A stretch of 64,000 nucleotides of DNA from Adineta ricciae (Eukaryota; Rotifera; Eurotatoria; Adinetida; Adinetidae), in NCBI GenBank assembly GCA_905250025.1, contig CAJNOJ010000052.1, positions 393,054-457,053 of the forward strand, read 5' to 3'. Both the position numbers and the translations under genes were made by a program. Positions within the stretch are counted from its first letter, which is position 1, and every line of letters begins with the position of its first letter. Positions 52,415-64,000 of the stretch are shown here, piece by piece. A model generated the notes under the pieces. The model saw only the letters and a list, made by a program, of their open reading frames with translations, had not been told where the DNA came from and did not search any database.

Positions 52415-53190
52415 CTGTATTTCAAGGTAAAAAGCACTCGACTGAATAGTAAAATTGACTTCTTTTTTTTAAATTAACGTTTGACTTTCTCTTTGTTCAA
52501 ATGCAATTTGGAAACAAAAATGCATACGTTTCCTAGCAAATATAAAAGGAAAACGGCAAGAAATACGTGTAAGAAATATTTCGGTTATTTAATAGATTAA
52601 TAAAGAAAAAAAGTCATTCTCTTGAAAAACAATCTCGTGGAATTTTTTCGCTCCAGAGAACAAACAACATTATTCTAATCAAGTAATGTCTTCCCACTTC
52701 TTCTTTTTATTGGTGTTATATGATTAAACGTATACTATGCAAAGAAAATTACATAGGGGAAAAGATTGGTGTTGGTTATGACAAGAAAAAAGTTATGACA
52801 ATGTATCATTTAAAAAGAAAATTTGTTTCTCTTCACTAACGATAATAAGAAGAAACCATCAAATGTGAAAGTCATAATTCCAAAAATGTTTTCAAGAAAC
52901 ATATTTTAATTAGACAAAACCTAACAAATATGTAGATATCGTTAGCGTATTAAAACAAAAACATCGAATGTTCAGGATTGATAATCCATAAAAAATCCCG
53001 AAATCCGTACTTTCCCCTCTTCTAAATTTCTGTATATATTAACAAAAGTTACAGCGAATTTGGAATTCAATGGCAACACGTTACATCCTCATCCTCAAGA
53101 CACTTATGATTTTAGAATAAAATTACCAAATCAACATAAACAAGTAAGAATTTCAAGTTTAATTCAGTTCTAAATCAACTGAACGTATAT
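52415..53190. other. Spacer with one possible coding fragment
   Basis: Mostly featureless AT-rich sequence. At 53049-53143 a plus-strand stretch reads like protein (LEFNGNTLHPHPQDTYDF) and ends at a GTAAG donor. No start or partner exon is visible and I do not recognise it. Confidence 0.3.
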
Positions 53191-53191
53191 A

Positions 53192-53395
53192 CGAATAAAA
53201 TCGTTTCATAAACTTCTTGAACAAGAAATAAGTTATTTTGATTGAAATGAAAATTCATCGGAATCGATAACAACTCGTTTATCAGATGACGTATCACGTC
53301 TTCAACAAATAACTGGAATACGTTTAAGAATTATTTGTGAAGTTATTGATACATTGATCTTTGAATTTATTATTTATCGGTTTTTATTCAACTAT
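53192..53395 (+). pseudogene. ABCB (P-glycoprotein-type) transporter relic
   Basis: About 65 codons match one conserved intracellular-loop region of full ABCB exporters: KSFHKLLEQEISYFD, a stop, NENSSESITTRLSDD, then VSRLQQITGIRLRII. The family pattern is a short helix ending in WFD, then ENSTGALTTRLANDA and a GxRL helix. The match dies out within the next membrane helix. No Walker motifs are nearby, so only one internal exon survives. The in-frame stop and isolation mark it as a gene fragment, not a working gene. Confidence 0.7.
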
Positions 53396-54575
53396 TATCG
53401 CAAGATAAAGGAGATAAGTGTTCAAATCAAATTCTTCTTAAAGCTAATTCAGTAATATTATTATTTGATTAATTATTATTATCTATTTTACATGATCGTT
53501 GAAGTTATTCGAAATATTCGTTGTATCTTCATCAAGCATCAAAGTTTGTTTTTGTTTTATTAAATTCTTCATTGAAAATATTTCTTCTTATTTGTTGTTT
53601 CCATGAAGTTAATCAATTCGGTTTCAATACTTGTTCGACATGATCGCGAATTGTCACTTGAACATTTTCGAGCTATACAAAGAAGATCAAATCGAAATAA
53701 ACGAAAATCATCTGTAACGCCTTCTTCTTCTTCATCATCATCGAACTGATCAGCAATTGGATGAAAATCTTTGATTCTATATTTCATTGCGCATGATAAC
53801 GTTCCAGTAACAATTGGCGCATCGTCAGATAGTCGAATTGATGTATATGTAATGCCACTATTGTTCGGTTTGATTGCTGAACATGTGGTGTATGATGGAT
53901 ATTTTCGAAACTATGTATGTGATCACTTGATCATCGAATCCATTTTTTTATATTAAACTAAATGAAAAGATTGAAAGTGAGATTTCATACAGGTTTGATT
54001 CGACAACGTAGTCATCGTCATTTTTGCTTAAGATTGCAGGCGATAATGCTTTGCTTCTTTCGTCGAGAAACTGCGGACGCGCTCTGTCGTCATAACCATT
54101 GATTCTAAATGGTCAATGCAGACACTTGAAACAAAGAAATGTTTTCTGGTTGCGCATATGTTTACCATTTGTTTTTCGCGTCATTTGATCCCAAAATATT
54201 GTATCTTTTTGTTTAACCCTTTGACTTCTTCTGTTACAAATTGAGATTTAGCTGTTGTGCAAAGTAACTCACATTGTAAACATACGCGTATAACTTGAAT
54301 TTAATTGCTTTAGTATTGACGGTGCATGCGGATGGCGCGAAAGGTGCGTTTCAAGAATAGTTCAACTCAACTTTCAAGTTTGACATGACTGCAGTATACA
54401 GAGATGTCACTCGTTAGCGTTCACGCTGACGAAAAATCTGATAAAGTTTTAAAAAGAAGAGTAGGACAAGTAGAGTTTTCACTTACGATATTAAAATAAC
54501 TATAACATCCGCATCATTTTATCGGAATAGAATAATATTTGGAAAAAATCTTTTTCTATGACAACTTAAACGAGT
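53396..54575. other. Unassigned region
   Basis: It may contain further decay of the ABCB copy. A minus-strand open frame at 53569-53787 has an acidic run (DQFDDDEEEEG) but no recognisable domain or splice partners. The remainder up to 54575 should include the promoter of the next gene. No RNA gene seen. Confidence 0.35.
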
Positions 54576-55088
54576 ATGTCTTCGTCCAGTAGTTCTAATA
54601 TTAAAAGACGTAAAAAACAAATGGACCCATCTCATGCTCACGTTATTTTACCGACTAACGCCACAAGTGCTGTCAATCCACTAGCTGCTACAACTCCCAC
54701 GGCAGTTGTCCGAAATACGGTCGTACAGACGAATCGCGAAGGTGAACCAGTTCAATATACAGAAATCATATCAAAGGGAAAAGAACACGAATCGCAATCA
54801 TCAACAAAAGATATGACAACAACGAAAGGTGATCAAGATTTAAAGCCAAAAGAATATATCCTGAAGGAAGCTGATATTTACAAGCCACTCGCTGTTGTTT
54901 CGGACTCGACGCCAGTAACTAACGCAAATAATCAAATTGTTGGCTCAACAGCGTCTGGTAGTTTGACTACGCCAGGTAAAATTGTTGGTGATTTGGAAAC
55001 AGTCGTTGCAGAGCATAGTAAAGCTATAGTAGCAGAACCCGTAACAGACAAAGTAACAAAAGGCGAGACAAACGAAACGAAAAAATGA
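54576..55088 (+). CDS. Hydrophilic, probably disordered orphan protein, 170 aa
   Basis: A single open frame starting with a Ser run and a basic cluster (IKRRKKQ) that could be a nuclear signal. It is followed by Thr/Ala/Val/Lys-rich sequence with almost no aromatic residues and no Cys. It has no hydrophobic core, membrane segment or domain I recognise. The composition resembles intrinsically disordered stress proteins, including some LEA-type proteins, but no 11-mer LEA repeat is visible. Like the gene at 4353 it is intronless. Coding status is inferred from the 170-codon length in an AT-rich background. Confidence 0.55.
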   Translation: MSSSSSSNIKRRKKQMDPSHAHVILPTNATSAVNPLAATTPTAVVRNTVVQTNREGEPVQYTEIISKGKEHESQSSTKDMTTTKGDQDLKPKEYILKEADIYKPLAVVSDSTPVTNANNQIVGSTASGSLTTPGKIVGDLETVVAEHSKAIVAEPVTDKVTKGETNETKK

Positions 55089-55756
55089 TCAGATGCTTTT
55101 GTTCAATGAATATTGAATTTAATGATAATTAATCAAGCATTTCAGATTCTTTGCACTTTCATGTTATAACTATTTATCGTGTATTTTCACTGGCAATGTG
55201 TTTGAATAAATTTTTATACTAACCACGCATATGAAACATGCTCCAGCTGTTTATAGTTAAGCTTCTGTTTTTCTACTCTCAAAATACGTTTTACAACACT
55301 ATTAGAATCATTTCATACACTTGTTTTCGTATACTTTGTCTTTCACATCATTTCGTAAGAAATATCATATGACCATCTATGATCAAAATAATCGTTTTTG
55401 ATAATCCATCCAAACGATATATTACATGATAGCAAATACACCAAAGGTTATAGTCCACTCAAAACACTCGTGAAAAGTAACATGATATTAATGACGTTAA
55501 TAAAATTTTTATCGTTAAACATAATAATCAAACGGATACTCGTACAATTGTACGACGAACAAACAAATAAAAGTTTTATCGTCGTACTGCGAACTAATCG
55601 GTCGAAAATCAAATTTAGTGTTGCTTGCATTGCCGGGGAGAGGCATGCATCTTTTTATTGAAATTTACAAAAAGAAAAGAGTGGGGATAAAATCATAGAA
55701 TCATCGGCAATACTACAATGCCATAGATTTACAAGTATAAGAAGCATTAAAATTGT
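55089..55756. other. Spacer, no gene seen
   Basis: Convergent spacer between the orphan gene and the SLC6 gene. It is AT-rich; the short open frames overlap on both strands and look random. Confidence 0.45.
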
Positions 55757-58059
55757 TCATCTGTTGGTGTTTCTAAGGTGGTAATAAATAAAATAGATAA
55801 CGATACTCAGCGGAGCTATTGAGGTCAACGCATAACCGACGATTTGAAATAGCAATGGATAGACAAATGATTCATACGAAATCAAGCTCACGGTACGAAA
55901 TGCTATGGCCAGCATACTGAACAGCCATATCGGCACAACAATAATCCAGCAAAGCCATATATGTGTTAGACGACGTTTTAAAACTTCACTAAAAGAAAAA
56001 AGAAATCATTAATGTTTCTGAATTTCGATGCGTTACTTTACCTAATATGTGTGATGAATGTCTGGCCAGGCCACTGCGGTGGTGGACATTTTTGAAACCA
56101 TGATTTGAATGTTGTGCGATAGGCAAAGAGAACTGTCGTTAACTGTGCAATACATATAATTAGCAATGGTAGAGCACCACAAATGTAACCATCAAAGATA
56201 TTAAAGATGTAGAATCCAGCTCTAGTAGTCATGAGAAGACCGAATGAAAATGAAATTAGAACATAGACAGCAACAACCAATTCTCGTCGAATTTTTCGTC
56301 TTTTAGGTGATCGTTCGTACCATTGATCGAGTTTATCGAGTGTTGCTGTAAGCACTAGAAATGCAAAGAATTTAATGAGAAAGAAAAGAAACTACTGTAG
56401 AACTCTATTCGTACCACTTTCACATGTAACAAATTGCGAATCGATACCAAGTAAGAAAATCATAAAAAAGAATGTTATTGCCCAAAAATGTGGTAACGGC
56501 ATAAGACTAATTGCTTTCGGATAAACAATAAATGCAAGACCGGGTCCACTGGACACAACTTGTTCAATAGATACATTAGCTTTATGGCTCATAAAACCCA
56601 ACACAGGAAATACAACAAAACCACTGAAGACATTCGTCAATATGCTTGTTGTACCAGTTACAGCAATATCACGATAGAAATTATAATCAGGCCGGTTATA
56701 ACTTGACAGAGCCGGAATAATACCCCAGCCAATACCATAAGCCCAAAGAACATGTCCTAAGAGATAAAAAAAATTCTTTAGAAAAGCTTGGCTTCATTGT
56801 GAAGATAGTTTTCACCTGCTGCTTGTATCCATGCTTTTTTATTTAATAATGCTTGTCCGTTAGGTACTAAATAATATTTTAAACCACTCCAAGCACCGTC
56901 TAGCGTCATTCCTCGAATAAATAATGCAATCATTGGTAGGTACGGGAATAAAGCTGTGAATATGGCCACACGGCTTGTTAATTTAATACCTTTCCATAAG
57001 CATAGGTAAATAATTGTCCACATGACTACTAAACCAACAACACTTGGCCAATGGAATGTTGATAGACCATCAAAATCGTCTGATACATTGATAATCGATG
57101 TATTCCAAAAACGCTCAACTGAACTGATAATACTTGTTGTTGTGTTCATCTGTAATGCGTCATCTCCTAATAAAAATATTATAAAAAAAACACAGATCGT
57201 TACATAACGAAAGAACATTATCAAAAGAGAAACCTTCGATTACCTACTTCATCGCTCCACGGTAGTCGACAACCGATGGAGGCAAATGAATGATAGAGAT
57301 AGAGTCCACCCCAGACCATAATCATGACATAGTATAGAGCACCAAAGAACGATATAGTTACTGAAGCAATACCGATTCCACGCATTGCTGGCGCAAATTC
57401 CCAACAACCGACGGGACCTTTTCGTGAAAATTGACCAAGTGCTGTTTCCATCATTAGCAACGGAATACCACATAGGACACAAATAAGTACATAAGGTATG
57501 ACGAAAGCAGCACCACCATTCTGAAACGCCAAATACGGAAAGCGATAGAGACTGCCTAAAATAGAAAATTACGATTAATCATCGATTATTAGTTTTCACA
57601 TCGTTCGTTATCACTGCATTTGTACAGATTATTATTATCAGTCTATTGACACATGCAAAACGATACTTTACGTTTAGTATCAGTTTTCAAATTCGCTGCG
57701 ACCTTGACTACGAACGGCTCGATTTGAAAGTGAACTTAGCTAAGTAATCTTCGCCTAGGTATTGAATTATGCTTGCTTATCTTACCAAGTCCGATAAGTC
57801 CGCCAAGCGTGGTAATTAGATAATCACAGTTATTCGACCATGTTTCACGTGTATCTTCTTCGCCAAGAATTGGTTTTCCGCTGGAGTTTGAAGGATTATT
57901 TACAATAATTGTAGTTGCATTCGGTTCTGGTTCAACTTCAGCGATATCACGTGACGATTCAGAATAATCGTCGAAATTGATGCGTTGTTGCAGCGGTGTT
58001 TGTTGTTGTTGGTCGGTAGTAAGCAAAGAAACAAACATGCTCGCTGAATAAGATTTCAT
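55757..58059 (-). CDS. SLC6-family Na+/Cl--coupled transporter
   Basis: Six exons (57786-58059, 57244-57555, 56816-57166, 56415-56756, 56042-56354, 55757-55988) join in phase to give 607 residues. Landmarks of the neurotransmitter:sodium symporter fold are present. They are TM1 followed by RFPYLAFQNGGAAFVIPY, TM3 ALYYVMIMVWGGLYLY, the glycosylated loop with NTS and NVS sequons, TM6 LWAYGIGWGIIPALSSYN, and TM8 FLLGIDSQFV. TM1 has Gly, not the Asp of monoamine carriers, which points to amino acids or related osmolytes. The usual GNxWRFP of TM1 reads GSLYRFP across the first splice junction. The substrate cannot be named. The 92-residue cytoplasmic N-terminus is Gln/Ser-rich. Confidence 0.92.
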
Positions 58060-58465
58060 CTTAACAATTTAATCAAATCGAACATCATTTCTTTGTTATG
58101 TTTTATTGGACTTTGGATGCAATGATTTATTAGCGACGAAACGATATAAATCCTCGGCCATGAGTCTACACACCCTATTCCTCTTTCTTTCTCTTTCTTT
58201 TTCACATAAATAAGAGAACGATAAACATAGCTTGGTTAACAACGTATGCACTCTGTTCTTTCCTTTCCCTAACAAAATATTTTTTGTTCTTTCATCTCAT
58301 ACAATGCATAGAAAACGTCTTTTCTTTCCTATAGAAAAGAATTTCAAGAACGCATAGAAAGGGAAAAAACTCAAACGAAGCTTGGATCGTGCTTTTACTG
58401 CTTCAATACAGTTCGTTTTTGTACACCTGTACTCTATAGTACTGTACGTGTTGTACAAATGTCAA

Positions 58466-58493
58466 ACTAGTAGATGATTCATTTACTACTAGT
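58466..58493. repeat. Short inverted repeat (8-bp arms)
   Basis: ACTAGTAG and its exact reverse complement CTACTAGT flank a 12-base AT-rich loop, about 410 bases upstream of the SLC6 start codon. It could be a hairpin or a pair of operator-like half-sites. Chance occurrence is quite possible. Confidence 0.5.
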
Positions 58494-59624
58494 ACTGCGT
58501 GTCAATCGATCCAGAATGAAAATACTCTCTTCGTTAGATGTCAGCGTATGACGTATAATAGTCCTAAGATCTAATTTTACATGTGCTCAGAGGAAATATT
58601 TCTACCCGAGCTATGCCAGAATCTGTTTTGTATTCGATAATATATGATTGAGAAAAAAAAGGGAATCAACATCATGAGTAGAAAGAAAATATGTGAAGAT
58701 ATGTAAGAATTTTTTCTCATATATATGCGTTGGCATTCTACCATAAACTTTGCTCTTTGAAGTACCAGTGATATATTTGTGGATTATTATGATCCAAAGT
58801 GCAAATCTCTGTATTGACATCGTTTCATGTAGATCAAGACGAAGGAGATACTCGCCCGATCAAGAATGATTTGCATATAAATCAATCAGAGCGTAGATAT
58901 GACGAAGAAAATCTTTTACTAATGATTTATACGCTTAACTATTTGTTTCTTGTGAAAGTTATCTATTATACAAATGTATTGCATTATGTGTCACTCATAT
59001 TGATTTATAATCGCAATGAATCGAAAATAATGTTTGGAAAAGAACGAATACGTTTTCATTTGCTGAATACATGGTTATAATCTTAAAGAATTCGGAGAAG
59101 AAGAAGAAGAAACAATGACGATAGGAATCCGCATTCTTCTACATATATTGTCCAAAGACACAGTGAAACAGCATGTTGACACATCTCATATAATAAAGAA
59201 CAAATTATGTATTCCGATTATTCCTCATTCGAACAATGGGGTGCGTGCATTTCAAGGAGGCAGGAGTTGATCTTAGTCGATAGGAAGATGTGATGGTATA
59301 TTAGGTAGAATGTTAATCATAATATATTTATTGTTGAGAAAAGGAAAACAGAAACGAACCGCATGTCATCATAGTCACACTGAATGGATATGAAGGAAAA
59401 GATCACGGAAATATTCCGACTTGAAAGAGTCACAGTTCAGAGTGCAATATGAAAGAATAAAAGACATTAAAAATGAGAGAACAAGTGCATAACAACTGAA
59501 TTAAAAAGAAACAAAAACAAGCAGAGAGCGACTAATCCACCATTATGTATGTGTGCGTGTGAGCAGAAGATATGAACCATGCATATCCTTTTCTTGTTTA
59601 AGTTCATAATCGTCGAAAATAAAT

Positions 59625-59641
59625 AGAGAGAGAGAGAGAGA
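59625..59641. repeat. (AG)8 microsatellite
   Basis: Eight AG units downstream of the eIF4G stop. Confidence 0.8.
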
Positions 59642-59730
59642 CAGCCACGCAGAAAATACAAACAAATCGAATGACGGGAAAACTGTATAACAATAATAGG
59701 TTATCGATGTAATAATATTGCAGTACTAAT

Positions 59731-62700
59731 CTATTCTTTGACATCTTCCTCTTCGGGTTCAGCATTCCGTAACCAATCGAAAAATCCGGTCGTAGATTTC
59801 ACAATTTCGTCGTAGCCTACGAGAACGAACAAATAACACTCATATAATTCACGATTCCATTTCAACTTACCATCACGATCGGATTCATCTGGGCGCTCTA
59901 GCCATTTAATGAACGTTTCTTCTCCCACACAATCTGCGTCATAGAATTTATCGAATAGTAGTTGTGCCATTTCTACGAATAGAAAACATATTATACGTAT
60001 GACTGAACGACGAATGAACGTTTACTTACTTGATGGATGTCCAAGTTTGGTGACAAAATTTTGAATAGCGTAAACTGCTTGAATTTCATCTTCTGATTTT
60101 GTTTCGATGATACTACGTAAAATATTCATGTTTTGTTTATCAATGAAATCTTGTATTGACTGCTTTTCATCGCGATCGACTAAACGGGCTTCCAGATACG
60201 ATAAAACTATATTTCGAATATAGTATTTGCTGGCCGGATTCATATGCTATCGTGAACAGAGAAGTTAGTAAAATTAAATCTTGTACGTATACACATACTT
60301 TCTGAATATAGGCTTGAATATTAGTATTGGTCACAGACGCGCATTCATCGTCTTCTTTTCCAAATAATTGAACCAATTTAGGATCAGCTGCAATTGAATT
60401 TGAGGTGTTGGTAGTTGAGGATGTGCTTTCTTTTTGTTCGGATAACCAATTGTATTCATTAAGGAACGAAGAGTCAATTATGCTCGACTTCAATAGATCA
60501 TTGAGAGAATAACCAGTAGATTCCCAAGATTTCTGCACTTGAGACTTGGACTAGAAGACAAGAGCATAGAAATACACGAGATAAAAGCGAAGATGATCGG
60601 TTCTTACAGAAAACTCTGAAGCGTATCGGATAATGTATTGAAACAATTGTTTAGTTTTGTCATCGGGAACAGATCGTAAGATAGGTTTCAATAATATCAT
60701 ATTCGATTCTGCAACACCCATAAATGCACCAAGAATTTCGCCTATATATTGCCAAATGAATGGAATATCGACTATGTAATCGGGTACAGCTTCGACTACC
60801 ATTTGAAAACTGAAAATAATCAACACAAAAGTAGATGTCATGTTACACATTGATATTTTTCGTACCCAGTGGGGAATCCGTCGTTTGATATCACTTTTTG
60901 TCTGGAGGCACAGCCAAGTAGATGTCCGATAGCTTTTCGTGCGCGTGGTTTCGCTTCTAACACATTCGTGAATAGTTCTCGAACGATAATTGCTTGCTGA
61001 TTAGTGTTCGATGTGCAAAAATCAGTCAAATCTTCGATAGCTTCCTGCAAAATAAGAGAAAAGTCATTACTAAAAGTGTATCATTTCGTTCAGCAACTTA
61101 CTTTCACGGAGCGGTCATGTTGATCGGAATAGTTTTCTGTATATTCTTCAGATAACGCATGTACGCGAGATCGAGTTTTTTCTTCATCGAACGCTTGATT
61201 ATTTTCTGTCGACGAAGTTGCAGATCTTTTAGTCGTACTTGGGTCCGGTGAAGCATTACGAGATTGTTCACGGCTGACAGCACGTGATCCTTCACGTGAA
61301 TTTGACATTGATGCGTTACTGGAGTTGGCTTCTTCGTTATCGCGTGATAACCCCTAAGAGAAATACGAAAATAAAATAGATGAATGGTGATCACACAAGT
61401 GTTGTTCTAATTTACATTGACTGGTGGACGTTGGGTAGAGTTAGAGACAGCCTTGGAGAATAACATGTTTTGTGGGCGGAACGATGGGATAGAAGTTGTC
61501 AAAGGTTTAGTGATTCTAAAAGAAGAGCTTGCCACTTCTAGAATCATATGCACATCTAAATTTTAAAATGCTCACCGGTTGGCATTGGTTTGGTCATCTT
61601 CAGTTTTTTTTTCAGTTGTGCTTGCTTTACCCCAGACTCCTTGCGGTTTTAAATTCAATTGCTATAAGGACAACAACTTGTATAAGTAAATCTCGGAAAT
61701 GATTATCATGCTTACTGGTGCATTAGCTTTCTTGTCTGTTGATTGATATTGTCGTATGGAGTTCACGTTAAAGCCTTTATCGGTTCGATCTGAAGCTTGT
61801 CGATTTGATTGTTGTTTTGATCCGCTGCCTCGACTTCCTCGCGATCCTGTATATAATGGTGGATTACCCGATCCGTAATTGTTATTTCCACCGGTATTGT
61901 TTCGATACTGATCTGCTCGTTGTTGTCTGTCACGTTCCTCTTGTTCGCGTTTGCGTCGATCTTGTTCATGAATTTCATCGATGGTTACTGGCTTGGCTTC
62001 AGCCATACGAGGAACCCACTTAGCCTACACAGAAAAGTCAGATCGTAAAGTCAAAAATATTCTTTGAGCATCAATTACCTCTCTCAGTTCTAACAGATCT
62101 TGAATCATAAATCGTGTGCGTGGTGATATTTGATTTTGTTGGACAATGTCGTTCAACTCATTGTAGGTTTTGGTCATTGCTTTCTTATTCGCTGGCTAAA
62201 ATAAAAACATTTGTCAGTCGGATTAGGAATCAAAGCTGATCGATAATAGAACATGCTGTTAAACATAAAACGAGTGTTAGTGAAAACATTTGCAATTTTA
62301 GTGATTTTATCGTATACTAACTTTCTGTTGCTATTCAAACACAAAGGCGAAAAGAAAAGAATCATTACAAAATCCCAGACAGTATATTTTGAAATACTAT
62401 ACCTTTTCATCAAATGTTTTGCCAACAGTACGTAGAAGACGACATAAACATTCGAGATTTTCCTCATCGGTTTTGTCTTTCAGTAAATTTTCCATACAGC
62501 TGTACATGATGGATTCTGTTAACATTCCTAGTTTGAATAGTTCACCAATAAAGCTACAGAGAGAAAAGTCAGTTTGCGCTACTTCGCTTTCTAGTTTGGA
62601 CTTACAGTATATTGCCGAAATGTCGTCGTTTTGCCTTGTTCAAAGCTTCCTCTAAGTTCTCTGCTTCTTCTTTCTGAAGTTTTTCGTCGGTGATTTTATC

Positions 62701-63948
62701 GACCTCTGCTTTTCGTCGGTCATAGTTAATGTCTTCTCGATAATCATTTTCAAAACGTGTTTGACAACGTGATAATAAAACTTGCCGAAAAGAAATTGTT
62801 GTTGTCTGACCATTTTGATTTGGTGTTGTGATTTGTTTCTTTTGAAAACTATCACATAATTCAGCATACATCGAACAGTATTTAGGTTCTTCGATAGCTT
62901 TCGAGAAGATAATATCGATCATTCCTTCTAATCGCTCGTGGCGATCAAGTTCAAGTTTTTCCAATTGTTCGACTAGTATTGTTCGATTTTGTGGTGTTAG
63001 TTTGTTTAAGATTAATCGAACATCCCGAATGAATTGAGCGGTAGCATCGATAGTCTTTTGTTTTCCGGTATCGATCTCGCGGACAAATTTCAAATTCGTT
63101 GGTCGCTTCTGTGCAAGGGGAACAGAACGTTTACTAAGAAGTTCTTGGATACTGTATTGAAGACGTTTTGATTGTGGCGAATCGGTTACGGTAGATGTCG
63201 GTGGAATATCTTCAGATGCCTCACTCGATGACGTTTGTTGAGGTAGTTCTACATGGCTGGAAGATAATAATCTTTCGTCTGTTGATTGATTCTCTGCATC
63301 AGACTACAACGAGATAAAGGATTACAGACGTTAGAATTTCCATTATTCGACTATACTCTTGCTCTTCGGGAATAAAAGATTTTCGTCCGGAAGTGTTTAG
63401 ATCGTGATACCATAATTTTACTCGAACGAGTGTTGTTTTACGAAAGTTTAAGATTTCAAAATGCTTCATTTTTGTTTACAAGGAGACAGCTATCGTTTCT
63501 TTTTTTCCCGACTATTGCACAATATCAGCTTTTCTTATGCATGACGATGGTGATAAGACATTCTTACAACGTCGAATGGAAAAGAAATTTCAATGATTCA
63601 CTGCAACAAAATGGCGTCGCATGAGTCAGACTGGGAAAAAACTCAATAGGATTATGACATGCTCATTACTCGTGCAAAAAATCGTTCAATTTAATTTCAA
63701 TACTCGAAAATAAGTCCAAAAAACTCCTGAGCTGTTTGATTAAATACAACACTTACCACAACTTCCGAAGGTATAGACTCGATCTCGTATTGTTCTGACA
63801 ATTCTGAACAATCTTGTTCATTATCATCGTCAACAGCATTTTGATTGGTTTCACTACTCGATTTATCATCGACATCATTTTGAGTATGATCATCAACTTG
63901 ACTAGTTTGTGTAACTGAACCACCATTGACTGAAACGCACGCTTTCTA
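59731..63948 (-). CDS. EIF4G: Eukaryotic translation initiation factor 4 gamma (5' end outside window)
   Basis: The visible exons give the C-terminal three quarters of eIF4G, the scaffold joining the cap-binding protein eIF4E, the helicase eIF4A and eIF3 on mRNA. In order they encode an acidic Ser/Gln-rich segment (63757-63948) and the eIF4E-binding motif YSIQELL (63136-63156), matching YxxxxL plus a hydrophobic residue. The MIF4G domain follows (about 62470-63110, from KFVREIDTG). Next comes an Arg/Gly/Asn-rich linker (61700-62000), the MA3 domain (about 60600-61130) and a C-terminal W2 domain ending [17 protein letters not shown]. The terminal aromatic/acidic box is typical of eIF4A/MNK-binding ends. 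The exon at 63948 begins after a splice acceptor (TTATTTAG), so the start codon lies beyond 64000. An intron of about 450 nt occupies 63307-63756. Confidence 0.93.
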
Positions 63949-64000
63949 AATAACACAATCATAGGCGATAGGACTATGGGAATCAAGCGATTTTCTTGAC

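Larger units (their letters stand above)
58060..59730. other. Spacer upstream of SLC6 gene, no gene seen
   Basis: A 1.7 kb region containing the SLC6 promoter and the 3' flank of the eIF4G gene. It includes pyrimidine-rich runs near 58180-58200 and one short inverted repeat. Open frames of up to 93 codons (58799-59080) are AT-driven and unconvincing. Confidence 0.5.

Noticed and set aside
58799-59080. 93-codon plus-strand open frame downstream of the eIF4G gene
   Set aside because: Rich in Ile, Leu, Tyr and Asn as expected from AT-rich noncoding DNA; no start context or homology.

Overview
The window is AT-rich nuclear DNA from a small-genome animal. Introns are mostly 45-60 nt with GTAAG-type donors. 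Genes include an axonemal dynein, a TRAF with RING and MATH domains, a RhoU-type GTPase, SLC6 and SLC22 carriers and COX17. A bdelloid rotifer fits best, because compact introns sit beside genes more typical of bacteria or fungi (a DUF885 peptidase, a KEX1-like carboxypeptidase, a cysteine-free LCCL domain). The species assignment is inference; no rRNA or mitochondrial marker is present.

Layout: 1-1281 holds the 5' part of an ABCA-like transporter (minus), with reading-frame trouble. 1589-4013 is an 11-exon membrane-anchored DUF885 peptidase. 4353-4775 is a small orphan gene. 5752-21145 is a complete axonemal dynein heavy chain, DNAH6, in about fifty exons. 21446-23237 is an SLC22/MFS carrier, 24544-28569 a CLC-3/4/5-type Cl-/H+ exchanger, and 29109-29330 COX17. 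On the minus strand follow an EF-hand protein (29443-30735) and a RhoU-like GTPase (30872-32603). A 4.2 kb gene-free divergent spacer leads to a TRAF (36816-38577), an uncharacterised, possibly CCDC60-like protein (39250-42369) and a TTF2-type SNF2 ATPase (42742-45212). A minus-strand EF-hand/coiled-coil protein covers 45681-48863.

The 49.5-55 kb interval differs from the rest. It holds a nonsense-riddled serine carboxypeptidase pseudogene, a secreted PAN-LCCL protein, an ABCB transporter relic and a hydrophilic orphan. It looks like an accessory patch of decaying or lineage-specific genes between conserved loci. An SLC6 transporter (55757-58059) and most of eIF4G (59731-63948, its 5' end beyond the window) close the window on the minus strand.

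The genes are mostly unlinked housekeeping, ciliary, signalling and transport functions, and I found no operon-like pathway cluster. I saw no CRISPR array, tRNA, rRNA, retroelement or DNA transposon. The most unusual coding observation is the RhoU-like GTPase. Its P-loop and switch II carry Cys and Lys at the positions equivalent to Ras G12 and Q61, in an otherwise intact gene, which predicts a naturally GTP-locked switch.
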